Shown one piece after another: positions 29,866 through 39,488 of a stretch of 64,000 nt of DNA. This DNA comes from Maricaulis alexandrii. GTDB lineage: Bacteria > Pseudomonadota > Alphaproteobacteria > Caulobacterales > Maricaulaceae. The stretch spans positions 1 to 64,000 of the forward strand of contig NZ_SWKP01000005.1 of NCBI RefSeq assembly GCF_005871165.1. Reading direction: 5' to 3'. A model generated the notes under the pieces. It was not told the DNA's origin. It worked only from the letters and a program-made list of their open reading frames with translations, and searched no databases. Each line of letters opens with the position of its first letter. Position 1 is the first letter of the stretch. The translations under genes were made by a program, and so were the position numbers.

Positions 29866-31182
29866 CTAGGCCTCCACGCTCGCCGGCGCGGGATCGCAGA
29901 AGGCTTTCACATCGAAAATGCGCGGGTCGGCGATGATATCGCCGGGTGTGAGGGGCCGGGAGAGTTCGAGGCCTTCCAGGGAGCGGGCGCGGGACAGGGC
30001 GACATAGGCCTGGCCGTGGGCGAAGAGGCGGCGGGCCAGGTCGAGATAGACCTTGTCCAAGGTGAGGCCCTGGGCCTTGTGGATCGTCATCGCCCAGGCC
30101 AGCCGCAGCGGATACTGGGTGAAAGAGCCGGCCGTGGTCTTGGTCAGGGCCTGTTTTTCCGGATCGAAGGCATAGGCATTGCGTTCCCATTTCTGGGCTT
30201 CCACGGCATGGGTCGTGTCGCCGATGCGAACGCGGACAGCCTTTTCGTCAAAGCCTTCCACCTCCCCCAGCGTGCCATTGACCCAGCGGCCCTGGGGATC
30301 ATTGCGAGTCAGCATGACCCGTGCTCCGATCTTGAGGGTCAGCGGCTCCTCGCCCGGGAAAAGACGCGGATCGAACTGACCCTCCACCTTGGCCTCAAAG
30401 GACCGGCTGGGCGTTCGCAAGCCGTCCAGACGCGCCTGGTTGATCCGCCAGGCGGCTTCATTCGTGGCGGTCAGCACGACATGGGTGAGAGAGGCCTCCA
30501 GACCGGAGCGGCCGGTGACGCGCTCATTGAGGTCGGCGGCCTCGTCATTATTGAGATTGGCGTCGCGGACGGCATTGAGGATGTTGATGAAATACTCGTC
30601 CGTCTGGCGGAAAACCTGCTCCAGCTCGACAAAGGAGAAACCGGCATCGCGGAAGCTGGGCGGGTGGAAGAAGAAGGGCCCGCCATAGGTCGCCTCGAGA
30701 TATTCCGCCTCTGCCCCCTGCACGACGGGCGGCAACTGGGCGAGATCGCCCACGAGCACGATCTGGACCCCGCCAAAGGGCTCATTGCGTTCCCGGTTGA
30801 GACGCAGGGATTGGTCGATCGCCCACATCATGTCGGCACGCACCATGGAAATCTCGTCGATCACCAGAGTTTCCAGTGCCTGCACGACACGGCGGTGACG
30901 CACTTTGCGGATATCCCGCGCGCCGATCATGCGCGGCGGGAAGTGAAAAAAGGAGTGGATGGTCTGGCCACCCGCCTGCATCGCCGCCACGCCGGTCGGC
31001 GCGATGACGGCCGCCCGATTGCCCGCCCGGCGCAGGAATTCCCGCATCAGCGTGGTCTTGCCGGTCCCGGCCCGCCCGGTGATGAAGACATTCGGACGCG
31101 CTGTCGCCAGCCAGTCCAGCAGGCGTTCCTGATGGTCGGACAGGGAGGGCCGCGCGGCGGCAAGCTGGGAGACGCTGGTCAT
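29866..31182 (-). CDS. PIF1/RecD-like DNA helicase
   Basis: 438 residues. Walker A is ITGRAGTGKTTLMREFL, Walker B is TLVIDEISMVRADMM, and the SF1 motif VI region appears as AYVALSRARSLEGL after LAWAMTIHKAQGLT. This matches the PIF1-like group of bacterial SF1B helicases, shorter than RecD2. It likely unwinds DNA 5' to 3', perhaps at G-rich structures. The start at 31182 is preferred because the fold begins shortly after. It is not clearly in an operon. Confidence 0.88.
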   Translation of the reverse strand: MTSVSQLAAARPSLSDHQERLLDWLATARPNVFITGRAGTGKTTLMREFLRRAGNRAAVIAPTGVAAMQAGGQTIHSFFHFPPRMIGARDIRKVRHRRVVQALETLVIDEISMVRADMMWAIDQSLRLNRERNEPFGGVQIVLVGDLAQLPPVVQGAEAEYLEATYGGPFFFHPPSFRDAGFSFVELEQVFRQTDEYFINILNAVRDANLNNDEAADLNERVTGRSGLEASLTHVVLTATNEAAWRINQARLDGLRTPSRSFEAKVEGQFDPRLFPGEEPLTLKIGARVMLTRNDPQGRWVNGTLGEVEGFDEKAVRVRIGDTTHAVEAQKWERNAYAFDPEKQALTKTTAGSFTQYPLRLAWAMTIHKAQGLTLDKVYLDLARRLFAHGQAYVALSRARSLEGLELSRPLTPGDIIADPRIFDVKAFCDPAPASVEA

Positions 31183-31214
31183 GGCGTCAAACTGGCCCTG
31201 TTTGCGGCAAAAGC

Positions 31215-31712
31215 CTAGCCGGGCCCCGCATCGACATGCGGTGTGCGATGCCGCCGGTCGAACAGGTCCCGAACGCTGTTGCGGTCCGAATTGCGGCGGC
31301 AGTCGCGGCCATCCACTTCCGCCTCGATCACTTCGTCATTCTCGAGCGTGAAACTGACCGGGCAGATGAAAGCCGACGGGTTGGGCCGGACCGGATCGGG
31401 TTCCGGCCGGGCACAGCGGTCATAATGCCGGCGGTCATGATCCCCGGTGCTCGGGGTCGCCTGGGTGCAATAGGACGGGGCGCGGGACAGCGCCGCGCGC
31501 TGTTCGGCCGGCTCGCCCAGATCGACGATGTAGGTGAGGATTGTGCGTCCGTCCGCGTCAACGGTCTCGCGGGCCGTATTGCCCAGCTCGTCTTCAAGCT
31601 CGCCCCGGTCCATGCCGATATAGGCCGGGAGGGGACGGGCGGTCTGTGTCGGGGTGCTGCACGCCATCAATCCGGTAGCCATCAGAAGCGCGAGCGCGGC
31701 TGATCTGATCAT
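31215..31712 (-). CDS. Putative lipoprotein of unknown function
   Basis: 165 residues. The N-terminus is a lipoprotein signal with lipobox GLMACS (Cys18). The mature part is short, with a YIGMDRGELEDELG segment resembling the lead helix of SmpA/BamE-like folds (inference, weak), two further cysteine pairs and an Asp/Arg-rich tail. It lies 32 bases upstream of the helicase in the same direction. Confidence 0.75.
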   Translation of the reverse strand: MIRSAALALLMATGLMACSTPTQTARPLPAYIGMDRGELEDELGNTARETVDADGRTILTYIVDLGEPAEQRAALSRAPSYCTQATPSTGDHDRRHYDRCARPEPDPVRPNPSAFICPVSFTLENDEVIEAEVDGRDCRRNSDRNSVRDLFDRRHRTPHVDAGPG

Positions 31713-31827
31713 GCTGATCTCCTGTGCCCCCACCGGCGGATCACGAACACGCTATCACGCTCCCTCGCGCTGTACAGACCCCATCCCGGCGCTTGAACCA
31801 CACCGCGAGATGGCGCACCTGTCAGAC

Positions 31828-32571
31828 ATGAGCGATGAGATCGATATCGAACGTTTCGCGCGCCACATCGTGCTGCGCGAAATTGGCGGGCCGGGCCAGC
31901 AAGCCCTGGGCCGGGCGCATGCCGTGCTGATCGGCGCGGGCGGGCTGGGCGCGCCGGCGGCGCTTTACCTGGCCGCTGCGGGGATCGGACGCCTCACCCT
32001 GATCGACCCCGATACGGTCAGTCTGGACAATCTGCAGCGCCAGATCCTGTTCAGGACGGCCGATGTGGGCGCGCCCAAGGCCGAAACCGGGGCGAAGGCC
32101 CTGGCCGCGCTCAATCCGGGCACGGCCGTCACCGCCGTGACGGCAGCGCTTGACGAGAACAATGCCCAGGCCCTGATCGAGGGCGCCGACCTGGTGCTGG
32201 ATGGCTGCGACAATTTCGAGACGCGCTTTGCGGTCAATGCCGCCTGCCGGGCGCTGGGCATCCCGCTGATCTCCGGGGCGGTGGGCCGCTGGGACGGTCA
32301 GGTCGCCCTGTTCAACGCCTCACCGGACGCGCCCTGCTATCGCTGCTGGGTGCCCGAAGTACCGCCGGATGCGGAAACCTGTGCCCGGGTCGGCATTGTC
32401 GGCGCCCTGACCGGCGTGATCGGCTCCCTGATGGCGCTGGAAGCGATCAAGCATATCTGCGAGGCCGGTGAGGCGCTGGACGGTCGCATCTTTCTGCTCG
32501 ACGCGCTGGGCCTGGACAGCCGCACCGTGAAACTGGCGAAAGACCCGGCCTGCCCGGTCTGCGGCGGCTAG
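31828..32571 (+). CDS. HesA/MoeB/ThiF-family adenylyltransferase
   Basis: 247 residues, an E1-like enzyme that adenylates the C-terminus of a small sulfur carrier. It has the nucleotide loop GAGGLGAPAALYLAAAG, the conserved LDNLQRQILF, the putative catalytic Cys in AETCARVG, and a zinc site from CYRCW and CPVCGG. No ThiS or MoaD partner is nearby, so the pathway (thiamin or molybdopterin) is open. An ATG at 31810 is an alternative start. The stop shares CTAG with the convergent peptidase. Confidence 0.88.
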   Translation: MSDEIDIERFARHIVLREIGGPGQQALGRAHAVLIGAGGLGAPAALYLAAAGIGRLTLIDPDTVSLDNLQRQILFRTADVGAPKAETGAKALAALNPGTAVTAVTAALDENNAQALIEGADLVLDGCDNFETRFAVNAACRALGIPLISGAVGRWDGQVALFNASPDAPCYRCWVPEVPPDAETCARVGIVGALTGVIGSLMALEAIKHICEAGEALDGRIFLLDALGLDSRTVKLAKDPACPVCGG

Positions 32572-34703
32572 TCCTCGTCGGGCCGATCCGACTCGTCCAG
32601 CGGCTCTGTACCCTCCGGCTTTTCCGGTTCCAACGGGACGAAACTGTCGACCCGGCCATCCATGGCATCGGCGAGAAAATCACGGATGTTCAACAAGAGG
32701 CGCCGCGTGGTGTCGCCATTGTTGGACCAGTTATGGCCGACGCCCTCTTCCTCGATATAGGTGTGGGCGATGCCCGCCTCCTCAAGAGCCAGGGACATGT
32801 TCCGCGCCTGGTCCACGGAGGCCGTCCGGTCATTCTCACCATGGTAGAGTAGGACCGGAACGCTGACCCGGGCCGCTTGACGGCGCGGCGACGCCGCCTC
32901 CAGTCGGGCCAGGACTGCGGGGTCGTCCGGATCCCCCATGAGTTCCGTCCAGTATTCGCTGAGCCCGTCATCATCGGACTTGAAGTCCAGGAAATCGGGC
33001 AGGTCATAGACCCCGCTTCCGGCAAAGGCGCACTGGTAGAGATCGGGATCGCGAATGACACCGGACAGCGCCGCATAGCCGCCATAGCTGAAACCCAGAA
33101 GACAGACGCGCTCAGGGTCGACTTCACCGGCCGCGATCAAGGCCCGGACACCGTCCGCGATGTCATCCTGCATGGCCATCCCCCACTGGCCATGACCGGC
33201 GGTCATGAAGGCGTGGCCATAACCGGTCGAGCCGCGGAAATTGGGCTGATAGACCGCATAACCCAGGCTGGCGAGATACTGGACCATCGGATCGAAGGCG
33301 ATGCGATCACGCGCTTCCGGTCCGCCGTGCGGATACACGACGAGAGGCGTCTCCGGCCCGGCCCCGCTGGCGGGCCAGGTGATGAAACCGGGAATGGTCA
33401 GCCCGTCCCGGGCCTGCACCGGATAGGCGGCCATCGGCTGCAGCGGAAAGCCCTGAAGGGCGGGCACCATGGAAAAGACCGGGTCCACGGTCTGCTGGTC
33501 GGCATCATAGATATAGACGGAGGCACGCTCGACCGGACCATCAGCCCGGAGCAGGAGGCGGGAGCCGCCGGAATCGACCGGGAAGAGCTCGATCTGGTCC
33601 CCGAAAAAGGCCGTCAGCGCCTCGTAATGGCGACGCAGAAGCGGGTCGACAATGTCATACTGCATCCGCTCGCCGACATAGGCGTAGCCGCGATACTCGC
33701 CCGATTGCGGATCGATCAGGGAGTCGGCGATATCGTAATCCTCGCGCTCCGCAATGCTCTGCGTGAACACACCGGTTTCCAAATCGTAGCGGTGGATGCC
33801 CGTGAAATTGTGCCCGTCCGGACGGGCCAGAACCAGGATTTCACCCGGCCGGCCGCCCTGCCCGGCCCAGACGAATTCCTCTTCCCGCTCCTCGAGGTCG
33901 CGACGGCGCATGGTCAGCACCGTATCCCAGTCATCCTCCGCATCGCTGCGCGCGCGGATACGGATCCGGCGTCCGGACCGATAGGTTTCGAACCGCATGA
34001 CGGCGACACCGTCCTGGGTGAACCAGGCCCGGGTCGTGTGATTGCCACGCTCCTCGACTTCTGCATCACCGGTCAGAAGATTGACGCGCCAGAGATGCAG
34101 GGCATTGCCCCGATGGGCCGCCATGAGAATATGGTCCGGGTCATCCGGCAGATAATCGACCACATCGAGCAGGCTCCAATTGGACCGGGCAATGCGTCGG
34201 GAGTCCGACCCGAACAGGGCGACACCCTCTTCCGTCAGCTCCCGGTCAACCGAAACGACCCGCGAAAACAGGGGCATGCCGCCGAGGAATTCCTGGCCGT
34301 AGCGGTTTTCGATGCCGAAGGCGACGGCGACCAACAAGCGGTCATCGCTCGCCCAGGAATGCCAGAGTGGATGGAGATCACCGAAGCTGCGGGCCCTGAA
34401 GGCGGTTTCGGGCGGCGCGTCGAGATCGCGCACGATCAGCCGGACCCGGCGATCCTCACCCTCACCGCTTTCCTCGAAATAGGTGATGTATCGGCCATTG
34501 GGCGACAGGGATGGCAGGGAATAGGGCTGATCCTGCAGCCAGGCATCCAGAAAGGCCTCGCCAGGCCCCGGCTCTGTGGCGGCCGCTTCTTCCGTTGAAG
34601 TGTCTGCAGCAGGCGGAAGCTCGGCCATCTCGGCCTGCCAGGCCCAACCCGGTCCGGCCCAGACACAGGCCAGTCCCCAAACAAGACACACAAAACGAAG
34701 CAT
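32568..34703 (-). CDS. Secreted S9-family (prolyl oligopeptidase-like) peptidase
   Basis: 711 residues. A signal peptide (VWAGPGWAWQ region) leads a beta-propeller of about 400 residues and a C-terminal alpha/beta hydrolase. The catalytic Ser is in LLGFSYGGYAALSG, the Asp in HGENDRTAS and the His in EEGVGHNWS. It probably trims peptides in the periplasm or at the surface. The C-terminal tail is acidic (PEKPEGTEPLDESDRPDED). The window has a second such gene at 40.8-43.2 kb. Confidence 0.9.
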   Translation of the reverse strand: MLRFVCLVWGLACVWAGPGWAWQAEMAELPPAADTSTEEAAATEPGPGEAFLDAWLQDQPYSLPSLSPNGRYITYFEESGEGEDRRVRLIVRDLDAPPETAFRARSFGDLHPLWHSWASDDRLLVAVAFGIENRYGQEFLGGMPLFSRVVSVDRELTEEGVALFGSDSRRIARSNWSLLDVVDYLPDDPDHILMAAHRGNALHLWRVNLLTGDAEVEERGNHTTRAWFTQDGVAVMRFETYRSGRRIRIRARSDAEDDWDTVLTMRRRDLEEREEEFVWAGQGGRPGEILVLARPDGHNFTGIHRYDLETGVFTQSIAEREDYDIADSLIDPQSGEYRGYAYVGERMQYDIVDPLLRRHYEALTAFFGDQIELFPVDSGGSRLLLRADGPVERASVYIYDADQQTVDPVFSMVPALQGFPLQPMAAYPVQARDGLTIPGFITWPASGAGPETPLVVYPHGGPEARDRIAFDPMVQYLASLGYAVYQPNFRGSTGYGHAFMTAGHGQWGMAMQDDIADGVRALIAAGEVDPERVCLLGFSYGGYAALSGVIRDPDLYQCAFAGSGVYDLPDFLDFKSDDDGLSEYWTELMGDPDDPAVLARLEAASPRRQAARVSVPVLLYHGENDRTASVDQARNMSLALEEAGIAHTYIEEEGVGHNWSNNGDTTRRLLLNIRDFLADAMDGRVDSFVPLEPEKPEGTEPLDESDRPDED

Positions 34704-34769
34704 GACGCACCCCCACCGGGGCAGGATAGCCAGCCGGATCAATCCCCTGCAACGCCAAGTCGCAGACTG

Positions 34770-34988
34770 TCAGCGCCAGGCCGTCCATTTCAGGCCGACA
34801 CCGATCACCACGCCCGGCACCAGTCCGAAGACGAAGCCAAGGATGGCGCTGCCGGTGGCCAGGCCGATGATGAGCCAGAGGGCGAGGCCCGCGCCGAGCC
34901 CGGCTGAAAAGCCGAGCTGGCGGCGGAAGGAGGGGACGGGCGGTTTGGAACGCTCCGGTCCGGTCGGGGGGTTTTCCGGTGAGACCAT
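34770..34988 (-). CDS. Small glycine-rich membrane protein
   Basis: 72 residues. A proline-rich cytoplasmic N-terminus is followed by a glycine-rich hydrophobic hairpin of about two helices (LGFSAGLGAGLALWLIIGLATG and the following GFVFGLVPGVVIGVGL). No family is recognised. The codon pattern and the clear membrane topology support a real gene. Confidence 0.65.
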   Translation of the reverse strand: MVSPENPPTGPERSKPPVPSFRRQLGFSAGLGAGLALWLIIGLATGSAILGFVFGLVPGVVIGVGLKWTAWR

Positions 34989-35079
34989 GGCCTGGACAAT
35001 AGGGCCGTCCGCCTCACCGGAAACTGATCGCAGACTTAAATCCCGGTCAGGAAATTCACGAGCCCGCTTAAAGACTTAC

Positions 35080-35997
35080 CTATTCGTAGGAATAGGCATT
35101 GCCGACGGCGTCATTATAGAGCGTCTGCACGAAGCGGTCGGTGGTGATGAAGCCCCAATTCCAGTCATCATGCAGGTCGGCCAGCGGCTCCGCTTCACGC
35201 AGCGCCTCCAGATCGGCGCCGCCCTCGACGAGAGTGCGGACGCGGAAGGAGGCCTCACGCACCATGGCGATGGAGGCTTCCAGCTCGGCCGGCGTGGAGA
35301 GCGGGCCGTGGCCCGGAATGATGCGGGTGTCGTCACCGACCATGGCAAGCGCCTGTTCCATGGCAGCAATATAACCGTCCACGGAGCCGCCGGCCGACAG
35401 GTCGATATAGGGGAAGAGGCCGGAGAACATGACATCGCCCATGTGCAGCACATCCGCCTCGCGGAAATAGACGAAAGCATCGCCATCCGTGTGGGCATTG
35501 GGCACGTGAACGACTTCAACCGTCTGGCCATTCATGTGGAAGGTCAGGTCCTGGCCGAACGTGATGATGGGCAGGATGGCGGGGTTCTGGGCCCATTCCT
35601 GATCGGCTTCGTCCAGACGGCGGCGGATATTGTGATGGGCCGCAATGGTGGACCCCTGTTCGGCGAAATGCGCATTGCCGCCGGTATGGTCGCCATGCCA
35701 GTGCGTATTGACGATGAAACGCGGCGCGCTCTCACCGGCGATCTCGACCACGGCGCCTTCGATCAGCGCACCGGTATTAGGCAATTGGTCATCGACCATG
35801 ACGGCCCCGTCCTCACCGGTCAGCAGGGCCAGATTGCCCGCCATGCCGGTGGAGAGCATGTAGAGCCCATCGCCCAGATCCGTGGACGTGACCTCCGGGG
35901 CCTCTTGCTGGGCCTGGGCGGCGCCGGTTGCCAGACCGGCCGGGATACCCGCCGTCAGAAGCGCGGCGACACTGGTGATTGCCAGACGAAAACTCAT
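35080..35997 (-). CDS. Secreted metallo-beta-lactamase-fold hydrolase
   Basis: 305 residues. A signal peptide ends near AAQAQQ (residue 29). The metal motif THWHGDHTGGN (HxHxDH) is intact, and further ligands lie in VPNAHTDGDAFVYF and IIPGHGPLS. This group includes SoxH- and quinoprotein-relay-type hydrolases, and B3-like lactamases are more distant; the true substrate is not visible. The start MSFRLAI follows AGGGAGGGG. Confidence 0.9.
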   Translation of the reverse strand: MSFRLAITSVAALLTAGIPAGLATGAAQAQQEAPEVTSTDLGDGLYMLSTGMAGNLALLTGEDGAVMVDDQLPNTGALIEGAVVEIAGESAPRFIVNTHWHGDHTGGNAHFAEQGSTIAAHHNIRRRLDEADQEWAQNPAILPIITFGQDLTFHMNGQTVEVVHVPNAHTDGDAFVYFREADVLHMGDVMFSGLFPYIDLSAGGSVDGYIAAMEQALAMVGDDTRIIPGHGPLSTPAELEASIAMVREASFRVRTLVEGGADLEALREAEPLADLHDDWNWGFITTDRFVQTLYNDAVGNAYSYE

Positions 35998-36111
35998 GAT
36001 TTCCCCTCCCTGAAAAACTGGGACCGGCACGGGCCGGTCCCGATACATATAGGAGGGTGTTCGCGGATTTCACCATCACGCTTGCGCGAGAGCGGTTTTC
36101 TTTACGGCCTA

Positions 36112-36143
36112 TTCACCCCGCGGGGGTGAGAAAGCGGGGTGAA
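36112..36143. promoter_or_regulatory. Inverted repeat with alternative pairing before the SH3 gene
   Basis: TTCACCCCGC (36112-36121) and GCGGGGTGAA (36134-36143) are perfect 10-bp arms with a 12-base spacer. The left arm can also pair with GGGGTGA at 36123-36129. The right arm touches the GAAGGAG ribosome site of the SH3 gene starting at 36157. It could be an operator or an RNA switch. Confidence 0.45.
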
Positions 36144-36156
36144 GGAGTCTGTCACC

Positions 36157-36723
36157 ATGCGCGGTTTTCTCGTCCTCTTGCTCGCCCTTGTTCTGCCGGT
36201 TTCGGTCCAGGCCCAGGATGATGCGCCGGATACGCCGTCCGGCCAGCAGGTACCGCGTTTCGTGTCACTCAAGGTCGATGTCGCCAATGGCCGCTCCGGC
36301 CCATCCTCCTCGCATCCGATTGCCTGGCGCTATGTCCAGGCCGGCCTGCCCATGGAGGTGATCGCGGAAACCCCGGACTGGCGCCGGGTGCGCGATCCGG
36401 GCGGCGAAGTGACCTGGATGCACCGCTCCATCCTGTCCGGACGACGCTCGGTCTACACGCTGGACGACACGCCCCTGCATGCCCGCGACAACGCCGAATC
36501 GCCGGTGGAGGCCATTGCCGAACCCGGCGTGGTCCTGGCGCTGGAACGCTGCCGGACCGGCTGGTGCCGGGTCGAGGCCCAGGGCTATCGCGGCTGGGTC
36601 CGGACCCAGACCCTGTGGGGGGTCTATCCGGATGAACGCGGCACCGACGAGGCCGGCACGGCCGGCGGTGACGGCAACCCCGCCTTGAGCGCCTCTCGCG
36701 CGCATGATACCGCTCTGCCCTAA
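36157..36723 (+). CDS. Secreted SH3-domain protein
   Basis: 188 residues. A signal peptide ends near VQAQDD. Two bacterial SH3-like repeats follow: the first from [17 protein letters not shown] to [12 protein letters not shown], the second around [21 protein letters not shown]. Such proteins usually bind peptidoglycan or peptides in the periplasm. ATG 36157 has a good ribosome site (GGAG); the GTG at 36139 is less likely. Downstream lies the fab operon, 90 bases away. Confidence 0.85.
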   Translation: MRGFLVLLLALVLPVSVQAQDDAPDTPSGQQVPRFVSLKVDVANGRSGPSSSHPIAWRYVQAGLPMEVIAETPDWRRVRDPGGEVTWMHRSILSGRRSVYTLDDTPLHARDNAESPVEAIAEPGVVLALERCRTGWCRVEAQGYRGWVRTQTLWGVYPDERGTDEAGTAGGDGNPALSASRAHDTALP

Positions 36724-36812
36724 CCCCACCCGGACAGCCTTGGCAGCCGGGTTTTCGTGACCAGCCCGGAGCCGGCCCGTGCCGTGCTTTTGCGGCGCAA
36801 CCGACCGGCCAT

Positions 36813-37331
36813 ATGACTGACCGCCAGAGTTCCTTCAATTACGACGAATTGATTGCTTCCAGCGAAGGCAAGATGTGGGGGCCTGAAAACGCCCAGCTCC
36901 CCGCACCGCCCATGCTGATGATGGACCGTATTCTCCATATCGATGACGAGACGGGTGAATACGGCAAGGGCCAGATCGTGGCCGAACTGGACATCAATAA
37001 GGACCTCTGGTTCTTCGATTGCCACTTCAAGGGTGATCCGGTGATGCCGGGCTGCCTCGGCCTGGATGCCATGTGGCAGCTCGTCGGCTTCTTTCTGTGC
37101 TGGAAGGGCAATCCCGGCAAGGGCCGTGCCCTGGGCGTCGGCGAAGTGAAATTCACCGGCCAGATCACGCCGGATACGAAACTGGTCCGCTATGTCATCG
37201 ACCTGAAACGCGTCATCCAGCGCCGCCTGATCATGGCAATCGGCGACGGACGTGTCGAAGCGGACGGAAAAACCATATATACCGCCAAGGATCTGCGCGT
37301 CGGCTTGTTCAAGCCCGGCGAAATGGCCTGA
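36813..37331 (+). CDS. fabA: 3-hydroxydecanoyl-ACP dehydratase/isomerase
   Basis: 172 residues of the hot-dog fold. The active-site His is in [21 protein letters not shown], with its partner Asp in the same segment. It dehydrates 3-hydroxydecanoyl-ACP and isomerises trans-2 to cis-3, starting anaerobic-type unsaturated fatty acid synthesis. It is first in fabA-fabB-fabI, with 20 bases to fabB. Confidence 0.96.
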   Translation: MTDRQSSFNYDELIASSEGKMWGPENAQLPAPPMLMMDRILHIDDETGEYGKGQIVAELDINKDLWFFDCHFKGDPVMPGCLGLDAMWQLVGFFLCWKGNPGKGRALGVGEVKFTGQITPDTKLVRYVIDLKRVIQRRLIMAIGDGRVEADGKTIYTAKDLRVGLFKPGEMA

Positions 37332-37351
37332 CCCTTCCGAGGAGACCCCCA

Positions 37352-38566
37352 ATGCGTCGTGTAGTCATCACCGGCCTCGGCGTGATTTCCCCGATCGGCA
37401 ATAATGCCGAGGAAGTCACGCGCTCGCTCAAAGACGGCAAGAGCGGCATTGGCCGCATGGACAGCTTCGTCGAGCACAATTTCAAATGCCATGTCGGCGG
37501 CAAGCCGACCATCGATCCGGCCGAGCATGTCGACAAGCGGGTCTACCGCTTCATGTCGGAAGGTGCCGGCTGGAACTATATGGCCATGGAACAGGCCATC
37601 GCCGATGCCGGCCTGGAGGAGAGCGATATCTCCCATCCGCGCACGGGCATCATCATGGGTTCGGGCGGTCCGTCGGCCGGCACGATCATCCAGGCCGCGG
37701 ACATCACCCGCGACAAGGGTCCGCGCCGCATCGGTCCGTTTGCCGTGCCCAAGGCGATGAGCTCGACGGCTTCGGCCACGCTGGCCACGCCGTTCAAGAT
37801 CCTGGGCGTGAACTATTCCATCACCTCCGCCTGCACGACCTCCCTGCACTGCATCGGCGCCGCTGCCGAGCAGATCCAGTGGGGCAAGCAGGACGTGATG
37901 TTCGCCGGCGGTTGCGAGGAGATCCACTGGGGCCTCTCCAATCTGTTCGACGCGATGGGCGCCATGTCCACCAAGTATAACGACACGCCGGAACAGGCTT
38001 CGCGCGCCTTCGACAAGGACCGTGACGGTTTCGTCGGCGGAGCCGGTGCGGGCGTCGTCATCCTGGAAGAATACGAGCGGGCCAAGGCGCGCGGCGCCAA
38101 TATCATCGCCGAGATCACCGGCTATGGCGCCACCTCGGACGGCTATGACATGGTCGCGCCGTCCGGCGAGGGGGCCGTGCGCTCGATGAAGCTGGCGATG
38201 GAAACGGTCAAAAACCCGATCGACTATCTCAACCCGCACGCCACGGCGACGCCGGTGGGCGACATCAAGGAGATGGAAGCGGTCAAGGAAGTCTTCGGCG
38301 ACAATGCGCCGATGATCTCCGGCACCAAGTCGATGACGGGCCACTCGCTCGGCGCAGCCGGCGTGCACGAGGCCGTCTACACGCTTTTGATGATGAAGCA
38401 CGGCTTTGTCGCTCCGTCGATCAACGTGTTCGAAATGGACCCGGACATCGCGGCGCTGAACCTGCCGATTGTCACCGAAACCCGCGAGGCCGATCTCAAG
38501 ACCGCCATGTCGAACTCGTTCGGCTTCGGCGGCACGAACGGCACCGTGGTGTTCGAAAAAGTCTAA
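37352..38566 (+). CDS. fabB: 3-oxoacyl-ACP synthase I
   Basis: 404 residues, KAS I type. The Cys-His-His triad is in [25 protein letters not shown] and [12 protein letters not shown]. It elongates the cis-3-decenoyl product of FabA. The start [10 protein letters not shown] at 37352 follows GAGGAG. It is co-transcribed with fabA and fabI. Confidence 0.96.
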   Translation: MRRVVITGLGVISPIGNNAEEVTRSLKDGKSGIGRMDSFVEHNFKCHVGGKPTIDPAEHVDKRVYRFMSEGAGWNYMAMEQAIADAGLEESDISHPRTGIIMGSGGPSAGTIIQAADITRDKGPRRIGPFAVPKAMSSTASATLATPFKILGVNYSITSACTTSLHCIGAAAEQIQWGKQDVMFAGGCEEIHWGLSNLFDAMGAMSTKYNDTPEQASRAFDKDRDGFVGGAGAGVVILEEYERAKARGANIIAEITGYGATSDGYDMVAPSGEGAVRSMKLAMETVKNPIDYLNPHATATPVGDIKEMEAVKEVFGDNAPMISGTKSMTGHSLGAAGVHEAVYTLLMMKHGFVAPSINVFEMDPDIAALNLPIVTETREADLKTAMSNSFGFGGTNGTVVFEKV

Positions 38567-38597
38567 GATCGCATCTGATCCAAGAGGGGATGTCACG

Positions 38598-39416
38598 ATG
38601 AGCGATACTGTTTTCCCGGCCGGCGAGCTGATGAAGGGCAAGCGCGGTCTTGTCATGGGCGTCGCCAACAAGAACTCGATTGCCTGGGGCATTGCCCAGC
38701 AATTGGCCGCCCAGGGCGCCGAGATCGCCTTCTCCTACCAGGACGAAGCGCTGGAACGCCGGGTGAAGCCGCTGGTGGAAAGCCTGCCCTGCGAACCCTT
38801 CATGGTTCAGGCCGACGTCACCAATGACGAGTCCATGGATGCCTGTTTCAAGGCGCTGGAAGACAAGTGGGGCACGATCGACTTCCTGGTCCACGCCATT
38901 GCCTTTGCCGGCAAGGACGAGCTGGTCGGTTCCTTCACCGAGAACACCACCCGCGAGGGCTGGCGCCGGGCGATGGAAATCTCCGCCTTCTCCTTCGTGG
39001 ATGCGGGCAAGCGCGCCTCCCATCTCATGCCGAATGGCGGATCCATGATCACGCTGACCTATCTGGGCTCCGAGCGCGTCGTGCCGTCCTACAATGTCAT
39101 GGGTGTCGCCAAGGCCGCGCTGGAAGCCTCCACGCGTTACATGGCCCGCGATCTCGGTCCGCAGGACATCCGCGTCAACGCGCTGTCCGCCGGCCCGATG
39201 CGCACCCTGGCCATGGCCGGCATTTCCGGCGGCAAATCCCTGATGAAAACCGGCCGCGAATGGTCGATGATGAAGCAGGACACGAAGATGGAAGGCGTCG
39301 CCGGTGCCGCCCTCTACCTCCTCTCCGATCTCGGCTTCTCCTGCACGGGCGAAACGCTGCATGTCGATGCCGGCTTCCACGCTGTGGCCGTGCCGAGCAT
39401 GGATGAGAACGAGTAG
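38598..39416 (+). CDS. fabI: Enoyl-ACP reductase (NADH)
   Basis: 272 residues of the short-chain dehydrogenase fold. The FabI signature GVANKNSIAWGIAQ and the catalytic Tyr-x6-Lys (SYNVMGVAKAALE) are present, with PMRTLAMAGISG downstream. It performs the last reduction of each elongation cycle. This group is the target of triclosan-type inhibitors. A strong terminator follows. Confidence 0.96.
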   Translation: MSDTVFPAGELMKGKRGLVMGVANKNSIAWGIAQQLAAQGAEIAFSYQDEALERRVKPLVESLPCEPFMVQADVTNDESMDACFKALEDKWGTIDFLVHAIAFAGKDELVGSFTENTTREGWRRAMEISAFSFVDAGKRASHLMPNGGSMITLTYLGSERVVPSYNVMGVAKAALEASTRYMARDLGPQDIRVNALSAGPMRTLAMAGISGGKSLMKTGREWSMMKQDTKMEGVAGAALYLLSDLGFSCTGETLHVDAGFHAVAVPSMDENE

Positions 39417-39438
39417 GCGTCACCGACAAACGAACGTG

Positions 39439-39473
39439 AAAAACCCCGCCGGTGAAGCCGGCGGGGTTTTTTG
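39439..39473 (+). terminator. Rho-independent terminator of fabABI
   Basis: AACCCCGCCGG pairs with CCGGCGGGGTT around a short loop and is followed by a T run. It lies 22 bases after the fabI stop and marks the left edge of the AT-rich island. Confidence 0.9.
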
Positions 39474-39488
39474 TTGGGCGGTTTTAAA

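Noticed and set aside
34770-34988. Rejecting the 72-residue membrane protein as a chance frame
   Set aside because: I considered dropping it, but the clean hydrophobic hairpin and plausible codon use made me keep it at moderate confidence.
34576-36129. Long plus-strand open frame across the metallo-hydrolase region
   Set aside because: It is antisense to well-supported minus-strand genes; long antisense frames are common in GC-rich DNA. The same applies to those opposite gyrB, polA and the S9 peptidases.
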